Below, in pieces: positions 1 to 5,126 of a DNA stretch of 5,126 bases. This DNA is from Alphaproteobacteria bacterium (GTDB lineage Bacteria > Pseudomonadota > Alphaproteobacteria > Rhodospirillales > Magnetospirillaceae). The stretch covers positions 1 to 5,126 of the forward strand of contig JADFZP010000277.1 of assembly GCA_015232485.1 (NCBI GenBank), written 5' to 3'. Within the stretch, counting starts at the first letter, position 1, and every line of letters begins with the position of its first letter. A program made the position numbers and the translations under genes. The notes beneath the pieces are model-generated. The model worked only from the letters and a program-made list of their open reading frames with translations, was not told where the DNA came from and made no database searches.

Positions 1-86
1 CGCCGGTCCACTATGTCGAGACGGTGGGCGAGAGCGGCCCCCAGGCCAGCCGCGTCTGGACGGCCAGGCCGCACGCCGAGCCTTGA
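1..86 (+). CDS. C-terminal end of an unrecognised protein (partial, cut by window edge)
   Basis: An open frame enters from the left edge (first full codon at 3) and ends at TGA 84-86, giving 27 residues that begin PVHYVETVGESG and end RPHAEP. The support is codon use: 25 of the 27 codons end in G or C, as in the confirmed genes here, whereas the other two plus-strand frames have many A or T third positions. The stop lies one base before the stop codon of the opposing elbB, a typical tight tail-to-tail arrangement. I do not recognise the family from this tail. No membrane segment or catalytic motif is visible in so short a piece, so no function is proposed. The reading frame is likely right; the identity is open. 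Confidence 0.5.
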   Translation, partial: PVHYVETVGESGPQASRVWTARPHAEP

Positions 87-87
87 G

Positions 88-750
88 CTACCGCCCGATC
101 ATCCCCAGCACCGCCGCGACCACGTTGTGGGCGCCGTCGGCGATCTGGCCGATTGTCGCGTCGAGCATGTAGCAGGGCGTGGTGGCGACCTTGTTGGCCG
201 TGTCCACCACGACCTCGCCATGGGTGGCGGGGCGATGGGTTGCGCCCATCTGCTCGATCGCCGAGGCGGTGCCGGCGTCGTCGCCGATCGTCAACTCGAC
301 GCCGCCCAGCACGCGGGCCAGCAGCACCGGCGCGATGCACAGGGCGCCGATCGGCTTGCCCGCCGCGCGCATGGCGCGGATCGCCGCCTCGACATCGGGC
401 TGGATGGTGGCGTCGGGACCGTCGGCCGCGAAGCTGGACAGGTTCTTGGCGGCGCCGAAGCCGCCGGGGAAGATCAGGGCGTCGTATCGCTGGGCGTCGA
501 AGCCGGCCAGGTCGCGGATCTTGCCGCGCGCGATTCGCGCCGATTCGACCAGCACGTTGCGCACCTCGTCGGTTTCGTTGCCGCTCAAATGATCCACGAC
601 GTGGTGTTGCTGGACGTCGGGGGCGAAACACTGGTATGCCGCGCCCTGCCGGTCGAGGGCGAGCAGGGTGAGAACCGCCTCGTGGATTTCCGTTCCGTCG
701 AACACGCCGCAGCCGGACAGGACGACGGCGACCGTGGGCTTGGTGGTCAT
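88..750 (-). CDS. elbB: ElbB, DJ-1/PfpI-like protein (isoprenoid biosynthesis glyoxalase ElbB family)
   Basis: This 220-residue protein has the length and signature of the ElbB family, a soluble cytoplasmic branch of the DJ-1/PfpI (class I glutamine amidotransferase-like) superfamily. Visible landmarks are the N-terminal block SGCGVFDGTEIHE (residues 12-24), the strand and turn ALIFPGGFGAAKNL (91-104), the nucleophile-elbow region GALCIAP with Cys138 as the expected reactive cysteine, and the C-terminal stretch NKVATTPCYM (186-195). The name comes from the E. coli homologue, linked to increased isoprenoid (lycopene) output; a glyoxalase-type activity has been assigned to the family, but the physiological substrate is unsettled. 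The ATG at 750-748 is preceded by a GAGGGAG ribosome binding site, and the protein starts just before the conserved block, so the start is well supported. The gene is transcribed divergently from the M32 peptidase gene and converges on the partial gene at the left edge. Family assignment is firm; biochemical role is not. Confidence 0.93.
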   Translation of the reverse strand: MTTKPTVAVVLSGCGVFDGTEIHEAVLTLLALDRQGAAYQCFAPDVQQHHVVDHLSGNETDEVRNVLVESARIARGKIRDLAGFDAQRYDALIFPGGFGAAKNLSSFAADGPDATIQPDVEAAIRAMRAAGKPIGALCIAPVLLARVLGGVELTIGDDAGTASAIEQMGATHRPATHGEVVVDTANKVATTPCYMLDATIGQIADGAHNVVAAVLGMIGR

Positions 751-760
751 GGTTGGCGGG

Positions 761-767
761 CTCCCTC
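761..767 (-). promoter_or_regulatory. Ribosome binding site of elbB
   Basis: On the minus strand this reads GAGGGAG, a purine-rich Shine-Dalgarno match ending 10 bases before the elbB ATG. It supports that start codon over any more upstream in-frame start. Confidence 0.6.
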
Positions 768-786
768 TGTGCGCTCGAACCGATTC

Positions 787-800
787 GGCGGGTATCCGCC
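787..800. promoter_or_regulatory. Small palindrome in the elbB / M32 divergent region, possible operator
   Basis: GGCGG (787-791), GTAT and CCGCC (796-800) form a perfect 5-bp inverted repeat with a 4-base centre. On the minus strand it overlaps the weak elbB promoter match GATACC (796-791), which lies 17 bases from TTAGCA (819-814). The site sits between two divergent genes, where regulators often bind. However, a 5-bp GC palindrome can arise by chance in DNA of this composition, and no regulator-specific consensus is recognisable. Confidence 0.25.
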
Positions 801-813
801 GCTAATTTGCAAC

Positions 814-822
814 TGCTAACAT
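814..822 (+). promoter_or_regulatory. Possible extended -10 promoter element for the M32 peptidase gene
   Basis: TGCTAACAT fits an extended -10 pattern (TG, one base, then TAACAT with 4 of 6 matches to TATAAT). It lies in one of the few AT-richer patches of this intergenic region. Transcription would begin near 829 and give a leader of about 40 bases. No convincing -35 hexamer is found 16-18 bases upstream. This is a weak, position-based suggestion. Confidence 0.22.
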
Positions 823-857
823 CTCGCGCGCTTCTCAGGAAGCACCCCTCACGAAAT

Positions 858-861
858 AGGA
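858..861 (+). promoter_or_regulatory. Ribosome binding site of the M32 carboxypeptidase gene
   Basis: AGGA with 8 bases to the ATG at 870. It decides the start: the frame stays open upstream to a TTG at 753, but that extension has no conserved sequence and runs through the divergent promoter region. The M32 family normally begins close to the residues encoded from 870. Confidence 0.6.
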
Positions 862-869
862 CGATCCAG

Positions 870-2345
870 ATGAGCGACGCCTATCGCCAACTCGAACGGA
901 CCTTCGCGCGGCTCGGCACGATCGAAGAGGCGCTGGCCATACTCCACTGGGACATGTCGGCCAAGATGCCCGAGGGCGGCGCGGAGGCGCGGGCCGAGCA
1001 ACTCGCCGTGCTGAAGTCGATGCATCACGAGATGCTGACGCGGCCCGAACTGGGCGATTTGCTCGACGAGGCGGGGCAGGCGCCGCTCGACGACTGGCGA
1101 CGCGCCAATCTGCGCGAGATGCGCCGCGAATGGGCGCATGCCCGCGCCGTTCCCGCCGATCTGGTCGAGGCGCTGTCGCGCGCCGTCTCGGCCTGCGAGA
1201 CGGTGTGGCGGACGGCCCGCCGCGACTCGGATTTCGCGCTGGTGGCGCCCAAGCTGGAGACCGTTCTGGGCCTGGTGCGCCAGGTCGCCGCCGCCAAATC
1301 GGCGGCGCTGGGCGTGTCGCCCTACGACGCGCTGCTCGACGAATACGAGCCGGGCGGGCGCTCGGCCGAGATCGACGTGTTGTTCGCGCGGCTGGAGGTC
1401 TTCCTGCCCGACTTCCTGGGCCGCGTGATGGACGCCCAGGGACCGGCGCCCACCTTGCCCGCCGGCCCGTTCCCGGCCGCGGCTCAGCGCGCCTTGGCCC
1501 TGCGCCTGATGGGCATGGTGGGCTTCGATTTCCGCCATGGGCGCCTGGACGAGAGCACCCATCCGTTCTGCGGCGGCACGCCGGACGACGTGCGCATGAC
1601 GACGCGCTGGGACGAGGCCGATTTCAGCACCGGGCTGATGGGCGTGCTGCACGAAACCGGCCACGCCTTGTACGAACAGGGCCTGCCCAAGGCCTGGCGG
1701 CGCCAGCCGGTCGGCCGGGCGCGCGGCATGAGCCTGCACGAGTCGCAAAGCCTGTTGGTCGAGATGCAGGCCAGCCGCTCGCTGGAGTTCCTGACCTTCG
1801 CCACGCCGCTGATCGCCGAGGCGTTCGGCGGCGGACCATGGGACGCCCACGCCCTGTGGCGGGACTCGGTGCGCGTCGCCCCCGGCTTCATCCGGGTCGA
1901 CGCCGACGAGGTGACCTATCCCGCCCATGTCATCCTGCGCTATCGCCTGGAAAAGGCGCTGATCGAGGACCGCATGCAAATCGGCGACCTGCCCGCCGCC
2001 TGGAACGAGGGCATGCGGACCCTGCTGGGCATCGTGCCGCCCGACGACCGCCGCGGCTGCCTGCAAGACATCCACTGGTTCGACGGCGCCTGGGGCTATT
2101 TCCCGACCTATACCCTGGGCGCGATGACGGCGGCCCAGCTTTTCGAGGCGGCCGGCCGCGCCCTGCCGGATTTGGGCGAACAGGTGGCGCGCGGCGCCTT
2201 CGGGGGACTGCTGGGCTGGCTGCGAACCAACATCCACGAAAAGGCCTCGCTGCTGTCCGCCCAGGATTTGCTGACCCAGGCCACGGGCCGCCCGCTTGAC
2301 GCGGCGGTCTTCGAGGCGCATCTGAAGCGGCGCTATCTGGGCTGA
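870..2345 (+). CDS. M32 family metallocarboxypeptidase (carboxypeptidase Taq type)
   Basis: This 491-residue protein is a zinc- or other metal-dependent carboxypeptidase of family M32, which removes C-terminal amino acids from peptides in the cytoplasm. All family signatures are present in order: HWD near the N-terminus (26-28), HPF (231-233), DVRMT for DXRXT (240-244), the metal-binding HETGH (261-265, ligands His261 and His265, catalytic Glu262), HESQ (290-293, third ligand Glu291, 26 residues after the second histidine), IRVDAD (341-346) and GCLQDIHW (396-403). Length is normal for the family (about 490-510). There is no signal peptide. The ATG at 870 is preferred because it has AGGA 8 bases upstream and the protein begins at the usual family position. 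The gene ends 71 bases before thrC; a probable promoter in that gap suggests the two can be transcribed separately, though read-through is possible because no terminator is visible. A likely role is peptide turnover; the natural substrate cannot be told from sequence. Confidence 0.96.
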   Translation: MSDAYRQLERTFARLGTIEEALAILHWDMSAKMPEGGAEARAEQLAVLKSMHHEMLTRPELGDLLDEAGQAPLDDWRRANLREMRREWAHARAVPADLVEALSRAVSACETVWRTARRDSDFALVAPKLETVLGLVRQVAAAKSAALGVSPYDALLDEYEPGGRSAEIDVLFARLEVFLPDFLGRVMDAQGPAPTLPAGPFPAAAQRALALRLMGMVGFDFRHGRLDESTHPFCGGTPDDVRMTTRWDEADFSTGLMGVLHETGHALYEQGLPKAWRRQPVGRARGMSLHESQSLLVEMQASRSLEFLTFATPLIAEAFGGGPWDAHALWRDSVRVAPGFIRVDADEVTYPAHVILRYRLEKALIEDRMQIGDLPAAWNEGMRTLLGIVPPDDRRGCLQDIHWFDGAWGYFPTYTLGAMTAAQLFEAAGRALPDLGEQVARGAFGGLLGWLRTNIHEKASLLSAQDLLTQATGRPLDAAVFEAHLKRRYLG

Positions 2346-2350
2346 GCGAC

Positions 2351-2377
2351 TTCCCTTGCCCGTCCGGGGCGTATAAT
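2351..2377 (+). promoter_or_regulatory. Candidate sigma70-type promoter of the thrC operon
   Basis: The exact -10 consensus TATAAT occupies 2372-2377, striking in such GC-rich DNA and placed just upstream of thrC. The -35 region is poor: TTCCCT (2351-2356) matches TTGACA at 3 of 6 positions with a short 15-base spacer, while TTGCCC (2356-2361) is only 10 bases away. Transcription would start near 2383-2385, leaving a leader of about 33 bases before the thrC start. A strong -10 with a weak -35 may indicate activator dependence, which is inference. Confidence 0.5.
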
Positions 2378-2396
2378 CTTGGGACCGAAGCCCAAG
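2378..2396. promoter_or_regulatory. Inverted repeat over the predicted thrC transcription start, possible operator
   Basis: CTTGGG (2378-2383) and CCCAAG (2391-2396) are perfect 6-bp inverted repeats separated by the 7 bases ACCGAAG. The left arm begins immediately after the TATAAT hexamer, so the repeat straddles the expected transcription start, a classical position for a repressor operator. Read as RNA from the upstream M32 gene it would form a short hairpin, but no T-run follows, so a Rho-independent terminator is unlikely. No known regulator consensus is recognised. Confidence 0.4.
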
Positions 2397-2403
2397 GCCA
2401 CTC

Positions 2404-2407
2404 GGAG
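2404..2407 (+). promoter_or_regulatory. Ribosome binding site supporting the TTG start of thrC
   Basis: GGAG lies 9 bases before the TTG at 2417-2419. No ATG or GTG is available that would keep the conserved N-terminus RYVSTRG, so this site together with family conservation fixes TTG as the start. Confidence 0.6.
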
Positions 2408-2416
2408 TCTCCATCC

Positions 2417-3811
2417 TTGCGTTACGTCAGCACCCGCGGGCACGCGCCCGCTTTGGCCTTCGACGACGTTCTGCTGACCGGGCTCGCCCGCGACGGCGGC
2501 CTGTACGTGCCGGAGACTTGGCCCCAATTCGAGCCCGACGCGATCCGCGCCATGGCCGGGCTGTCCTACGAGGATTTGGCCGTCAAGGTGATGCTGCCCT
2601 TCCTGGGCGGAACCATCCCCGAAGACGAGTTCGCCGAGTTGGTCTCCGAGACCTGCGCCGCCTTCGGCCACGAGGCGGTGGCGCCCTTGCGCCAACTGGG
2701 CCGCGGCGACTGGCTGATGGAGCTGTTCCACGGCCCCACCCTGGCCTTCAAGGACCATGCCCTGCAACTGCTGGGCCGCTTGTTCGACCATGTGCTGTGC
2801 CAGCGCGGCGAGCGGGTGACGATCGTCGGCGCCACCTCGGGCGACACCGGCTCGGCGGCCATCGAGGCGTGCCGCGACCGCGCCTCGATCGACATCGTGA
2901 TCCTGCATCCCAAGGGCCGCGTCTCGGACGTGCAGCGCCGCCAGATGACCACGGTGTTGTCGCCCAACGTCCACAACGTCGCCATCGAGGGCACCTTCGA
3001 CGACTGCCAGGATCTGGTGAAGGCGTTGTTCGCCGATCTGGCTTTCCGCGACGAGATGCGGCTGTCGGCGGTCAATTCGATCAACTGGGCGCGCATCATG
3101 GCCCAGATCGTCTATTACTTCGCCGCCGCCACCGCCCTGGGGGCGCCCGACCGCAAACTCTCGTTCGCGGTGCCGACCGGCAATTTCGGCAATGTCTACG
3201 CGGGCTACGCGGCGCGCGCCATGGGGCTGCCGATCGAACGATTCGTGGTCGGCTCGAACAGCAACGACATCCTGACCCGCTTCTTCGAATCGGGCGCCAT
3301 GACCATGGGCGGCGTGGTTCCGACGCTCAGCCCCAGCATGGACATCCAGGTGTCGTCCAATTTCGAGCGCCTGCTGTTCGACCTGGTCGGGCGCGACGGC
3401 GCCAAGGTCGAGGCCCTGATGGCCGAATTCCGGGGCACCGGCGCCATGCGCCTGCCCGAGGGGGCGTGGCGCCGCTCGCGCGAGCTGTTCGACGGCTTCC
3501 GGGTCGACGACGAGGCCACCCGCCTGATCATCCGCACCCTTCACGAGGAGACCGGCGAACTGCTTGATCCCCACAGCGCCATCGGGGTGGCCGCCGGCCG
3601 CGCCATGAACCGCGATCCCATGGTGCCGATGGTCGCCCTGGCCACCGCCCATCCCGCCAAGTTCCCGGCCGCCGTCGAGGCGGCGACCGGCGTTCGCCCC
3701 GGCCTGCCGCGCCATCTCGCCGATTTGTTCGAGCGGCCCGAACGCTGCGACGCGCTGCCCAACGACGCGGCGACCCTGGCGGATTACGTCCGCGCCAAGG
3801 TGGCCGGATGA
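2417..3811 (+). CDS. thrC: Threonine synthase (EC 4.2.3.1)
   Basis: This 464-residue PLP enzyme converts O-phospho-L-homoserine and water to L-threonine and phosphate, the last step of threonine biosynthesis, in the cytoplasm. The N-terminus MRYVSTRG and block DGGLYVPE (26-33) are the threonine synthase N-terminal domain typical of the class II (E. coli/yeast-like) group. PLP-domain landmarks follow: GPTLAFKDHALQ (106-117) with the Schiff-base lysine at Lys112, the phosphate-binding ATSGDTGSA (139-147), NSINWARI (220-227), PTGNFGN (253-259) and SPSMDIQVSSNFERLLF (305-321). Near the C-terminus is ATAHPAKFP (409-417). Length is normal and all key residues are present. The start is TTG, chosen because the conserved N-terminus begins exactly there with GGAG 9 bases upstream. 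It has its own probable promoter upstream, and its stop codon overlaps the start of the following M16 peptidase gene, indicating an operon. Confidence 0.97.
   Translation: MRYVSTRGHAPALAFDDVLLTGLARDGGLYVPETWPQFEPDAIRAMAGLSYEDLAVKVMLPFLGGTIPEDEFAELVSETCAAFGHEAVAPLRQLGRGDWLMELFHGPTLAFKDHALQLLGRLFDHVLCQRGERVTIVGATSGDTGSAAIEACRDRASIDIVILHPKGRVSDVQRRQMTTVLSPNVHNVAIEGTFDDCQDLVKALFADLAFRDEMRLSAVNSINWARIMAQIVYYFAAATALGAPDRKLSFAVPTGNFGNVYAGYAARAMGLPIERFVVGSNSNDILTRFFESGAMTMGGVVPTLSPSMDIQVSSNFERLLFDLVGRDGAKVEALMAEFRGTGAMRLPEGAWRRSRELFDGFRVDDEATRLIIRTLHEETGELLDPHSAIGVAAGRAMNRDPMVPMVALATAHPAKFPAAVEAATGVRPGLPRHLADLFERPERCDALPNDAATLADYVRAKVAG
3797..3811 (+). other. ATGA overlap and internal ribosome binding site coupling thrC to the M16 peptidase gene
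   Basis: The peptidase ATG (3808-3810) overlaps the thrC TGA (3809-3811) as ATGA. An AAGG (3797-3800) inside the last thrC codons lies 7 bases before the ATG and can serve as its ribosome binding site. This is the usual layout for translational coupling, so production of the two proteins is probably linked. Confidence 0.75.
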
Positions 3812-5061
3812 TCGAGGTCACGCGGCTGCCCAGCGGCCTTTTGGTGATGACCGACAAGATGGAGTCGGTCGAGACGGTTTCGATGGGCGTGTGGGTCGAT
3901 GCCGGCACGCGCCACGAACAACCCGAGATCAACGGCGTCTCGCATCTGCTGGAGCACATGGCCTTCAAGGGCACCCGGCGGCGCACGGCGCGCGGCATCG
4001 CCGAGGAGATCGAGGCGGTGGGCGGCCATCTGAACGCCTATACCTCGCGCGAGCAGACCGCCTATTACGCCAAGACCCTGCGCGACGACCTGCCGCTGGC
4101 GGTCGACATCATCGCCGACATCTTGCAGAACTCGACCCTCGATCCGGCCGAGTTGCAGCGCGAGCAGGCCGTCGTGGTGCAAGAGATCAACCAGGCGATC
4201 GACACCCCCGACGACATCATCTTCGATCATTTCCAGGCCACCGCCTATCCCGGCCAGGCGCTGGGCCGGCCGGTGCTGGGCAGCGAGGATCTGGTGCGCG
4301 GCATGTCGCGCGCCACGGTGTTCGACTACATGAACGGCAATTACGGCGCCGACCGCATGGTGCTGGCCGCCGCCGGCCGCCTGGAGCACGACCGGCTGGT
4401 CGAGATGGCCGCCGAGGGCTTCGCCGGACTGGCCGCGCGCGATCCGACGCCTAAGGACACCGCCCGCTATGTCGGCGGCGACTACCGCGAGGAGCGCGAT
4501 ATCGAGCAGGTCCATCTGCTGATCGGCTTCGACGGCACGTCCTACGCCGATCCCGACTTCTACGCCGCGTCGATGCTGTCGACCCTGTTGGGCGGCGGCA
4601 TGTCGTCGCGCCTGTTCCAAGAGGTGCGCGAGAATCGCGGGCTGGTCTATTCGATCTATTCCTTCACCTCGTCCTATGACGATGGCGGGCTGTTCGCGGA
4701 CTATGCCGGCACGGGCCCCGCCGAGGTCGCCGAGGTGGTGCCGGTGGTCTGCGACGAGATCGTCAAGGTCGCCGACAGCGTCAACGCCGCCGAGATGCAG
4801 CGCGCCCGCGCCCAGATCAAGGCCGGCCTGCTGATGAGCCTGGAAAGCACCTCGTCGCGCGCCGAGCAATTGGCCCGCAACTGGATGGCCTATCGCCGGG
4901 TGATTCCGCTTGAAGAGATCGTAGCCAACATCGAGGCGGTCGACGAGGCCCACGTGGCCCGCGTCGCGCGGCGCATCTTCGCCACCCGCCCGACCATCGC
5001 GGCGATCGGCCCGCTCGACAATGTCGAAAGCTACGAGGCGATCGCTTCGCGGCTGCGCTAG
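3808..5061 (+). CDS. M16 family zinc metallopeptidase, mitochondrial processing peptidase-like
   Basis: This 417-residue protein belongs to the M16B group, which includes bacterial processing-peptidase homologues and the catalytic beta subunit of mitochondrial processing peptidase. The inverted zinc motif HLLEH is at 46-50 (ligands His46 and His50, catalytic Glu49). The third ligand is Glu126, 76 residues after His50, within VVVQEINQAID, the spacing expected of an active M16 enzyme. Other family blocks are GGHLNAYTSREQTAYYAK (72-89) and, in the C-terminal half, GGGMSSRLFQEVRENRGLVYSIYSF (262-286). Both M16 domains are present at normal length. No signal peptide or membrane segment is seen, so it is probably cytoplasmic. 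As the active site is complete, it could act as a homodimer or with a partner not seen here. Translation is probably coupled to thrC. From general knowledge, thrC followed by such a peptidase recurs in alphaproteobacteria; its physiological substrate is not evident. Confidence 0.95.
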   Translation: MIEVTRLPSGLLVMTDKMESVETVSMGVWVDAGTRHEQPEINGVSHLLEHMAFKGTRRRTARGIAEEIEAVGGHLNAYTSREQTAYYAKTLRDDLPLAVDIIADILQNSTLDPAELQREQAVVVQEINQAIDTPDDIIFDHFQATAYPGQALGRPVLGSEDLVRGMSRATVFDYMNGNYGADRMVLAAAGRLEHDRLVEMAAEGFAGLAARDPTPKDTARYVGGDYREERDIEQVHLLIGFDGTSYADPDFYAASMLSTLLGGGMSSRLFQEVRENRGLVYSIYSFTSSYDDGGLFADYAGTGPAEVAEVVPVVCDEIVKVADSVNAAEMQRARAQIKAGLLMSLESTSSRAEQLARNWMAYRRVIPLEEIVANIEAVDEAHVARVARRIFATRPTIAAIGPLDNVESYEAIASRLR

Positions 5062-5081
5062 GTCATACCGGCTTCGCCGTC

Positions 5082-5104
5082 ATGCCCGTGCTTGACACGG
5101 GCAT
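5082..5104. repeat. REP-like palindromic element after the operon
   Basis: ATGCCCGTG (5082-5090), CTTGA and CACGGGCAT (5096-5104) form a perfect 9-bp stem with a 5-base loop, 20 bases after the M16 stop codon. The pattern of a GTCATGCCCG arm, CTTGA centre, CGGGCATCCA arm resembles dispersed intergenic repeats common in alphaproteobacterial chromosomes. It is preceded by a smaller hairpin, CGGC-TTC-GCCG (5069-5079). As RNA it would fold strongly and could protect or end the thrC-M16 transcript, but no T-run follows, so it is not a standard Rho-independent terminator. The repeat nature is judged from resemblance, since only one copy is in the window. Confidence 0.6.
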
Positions 5105-5126
5105 CCACGTGTCACCGCCCACGCCA

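Noticed and set aside
807..812. TTGCAA as a -35 hexamer for the M32 gene
   Set aside because: The positions 16-18 bases downstream have no -10-like sequence.
13..819. A plus-strand open frame of 268 codons covering elbB
   Set aside because: It is antisense to the well-supported elbB, and its translation has no recognisable features. The short frame ending at 86 explains the codon bias at the left edge better.
753..869. N-terminal extension of the M32 peptidase to a TTG at 753
   Set aside because: The extra 39 residues would occupy the whole divergent intergenic region, lack family conservation, and have no better ribosome binding site than the AGGA before the ATG at 870.
2378..2396. Rho-independent terminator of the M32 gene
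   Set aside because: The stem is only 6 bp and no T-run follows; its place directly after TATAAT fits a promoter-associated site better.
849..2414. A 521-codon open frame on the minus strand opposite the M32 peptidase gene
   Set aside because: It is antisense to a gene with every M32 motif. Its product is low-complexity (rich in G, A, R, H and Q) with no recognisable domain, as expected of a GC-rich shadow frame.
2333..3715. A 460-codon open frame on the minus strand opposite thrC
   Set aside because: Same shadow effect: it lies antisense to a threonine synthase with all conserved residues, and its product is a biased G/A/H/Q-rich string with no motif.
3784..4953. A 389-codon open frame on the minus strand opposite the M16 peptidase gene
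   Set aside because: It mirrors the codon structure of the real gene and its product resembles no family; stop codons are simply scarce in this frame.
1..5126. An undescribed system such as a defence island, mobile element, CRISPR array or toxin-antitoxin pair
   Set aside because: All four complete genes belong to well-known housekeeping families with intact motifs. Codon use is uniform by eye, and there are no direct-repeat arrays, transposase remnants or tRNA-like segments.

Overview
The window is GC-rich, gene-dense DNA of ordinary bacterial housekeeping character. Codons end almost always in G or C. The protein types (ElbB, an M32 carboxypeptidase, a class II threonine synthase, and a mitochondrial-processing-peptidase-like M16 protease directly behind thrC) point to an alphaproteobacterium, probably of the Rhodospirillales kind. 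The taxon is inferred from family resemblance and gene order, not proven.

Layout. Positions 1-86 carry the last 27 codons of an unrecognised plus-strand gene that enters from the left. It meets the minus-strand elbB gene (88-750) tail to tail with one base between the stop codons. A 119-base divergent intergenic region (751-869) holds the ribosome binding sites of elbB and of the plus-strand M32 carboxypeptidase gene (870-2345), a small palindrome and at best weak promoter matches. A 71-base gap follows (2346-2416). It contains an exact TATAAT hexamer directly followed by a perfect 6-bp inverted repeat, a good candidate for a thrC promoter with an operator-like site. Threonine synthase (thrC, 2417-3811) starts with TTG and overlaps the M16 peptidase gene (3808-5061) by four bases (ATGA), so the two are very probably one translationally coupled operon. 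The last 65 bases hold no gene start; they contain a 9-bp-stem palindrome resembling dispersed repeats of alphaproteobacterial chromosomes.

How the genes relate. ThrC makes L-threonine from O-phosphohomoserine. The two metallopeptidases (M32 with HEXXH, M16 with inverted HXXEH) degrade or process peptides, and ElbB is a DJ-1/PfpI-like protein of uncertain role. No shared pathway is evident beyond the thrC-M16 operon. I see no mobile element, CRISPR array, tRNA, rRNA, defence system or broken gene, and nothing that supports a previously undescribed system. The points worth a second look are mainly regulatory (the thrC promoter region, the TTG start, the thrC/M16 coupling) plus the terminal repeat.
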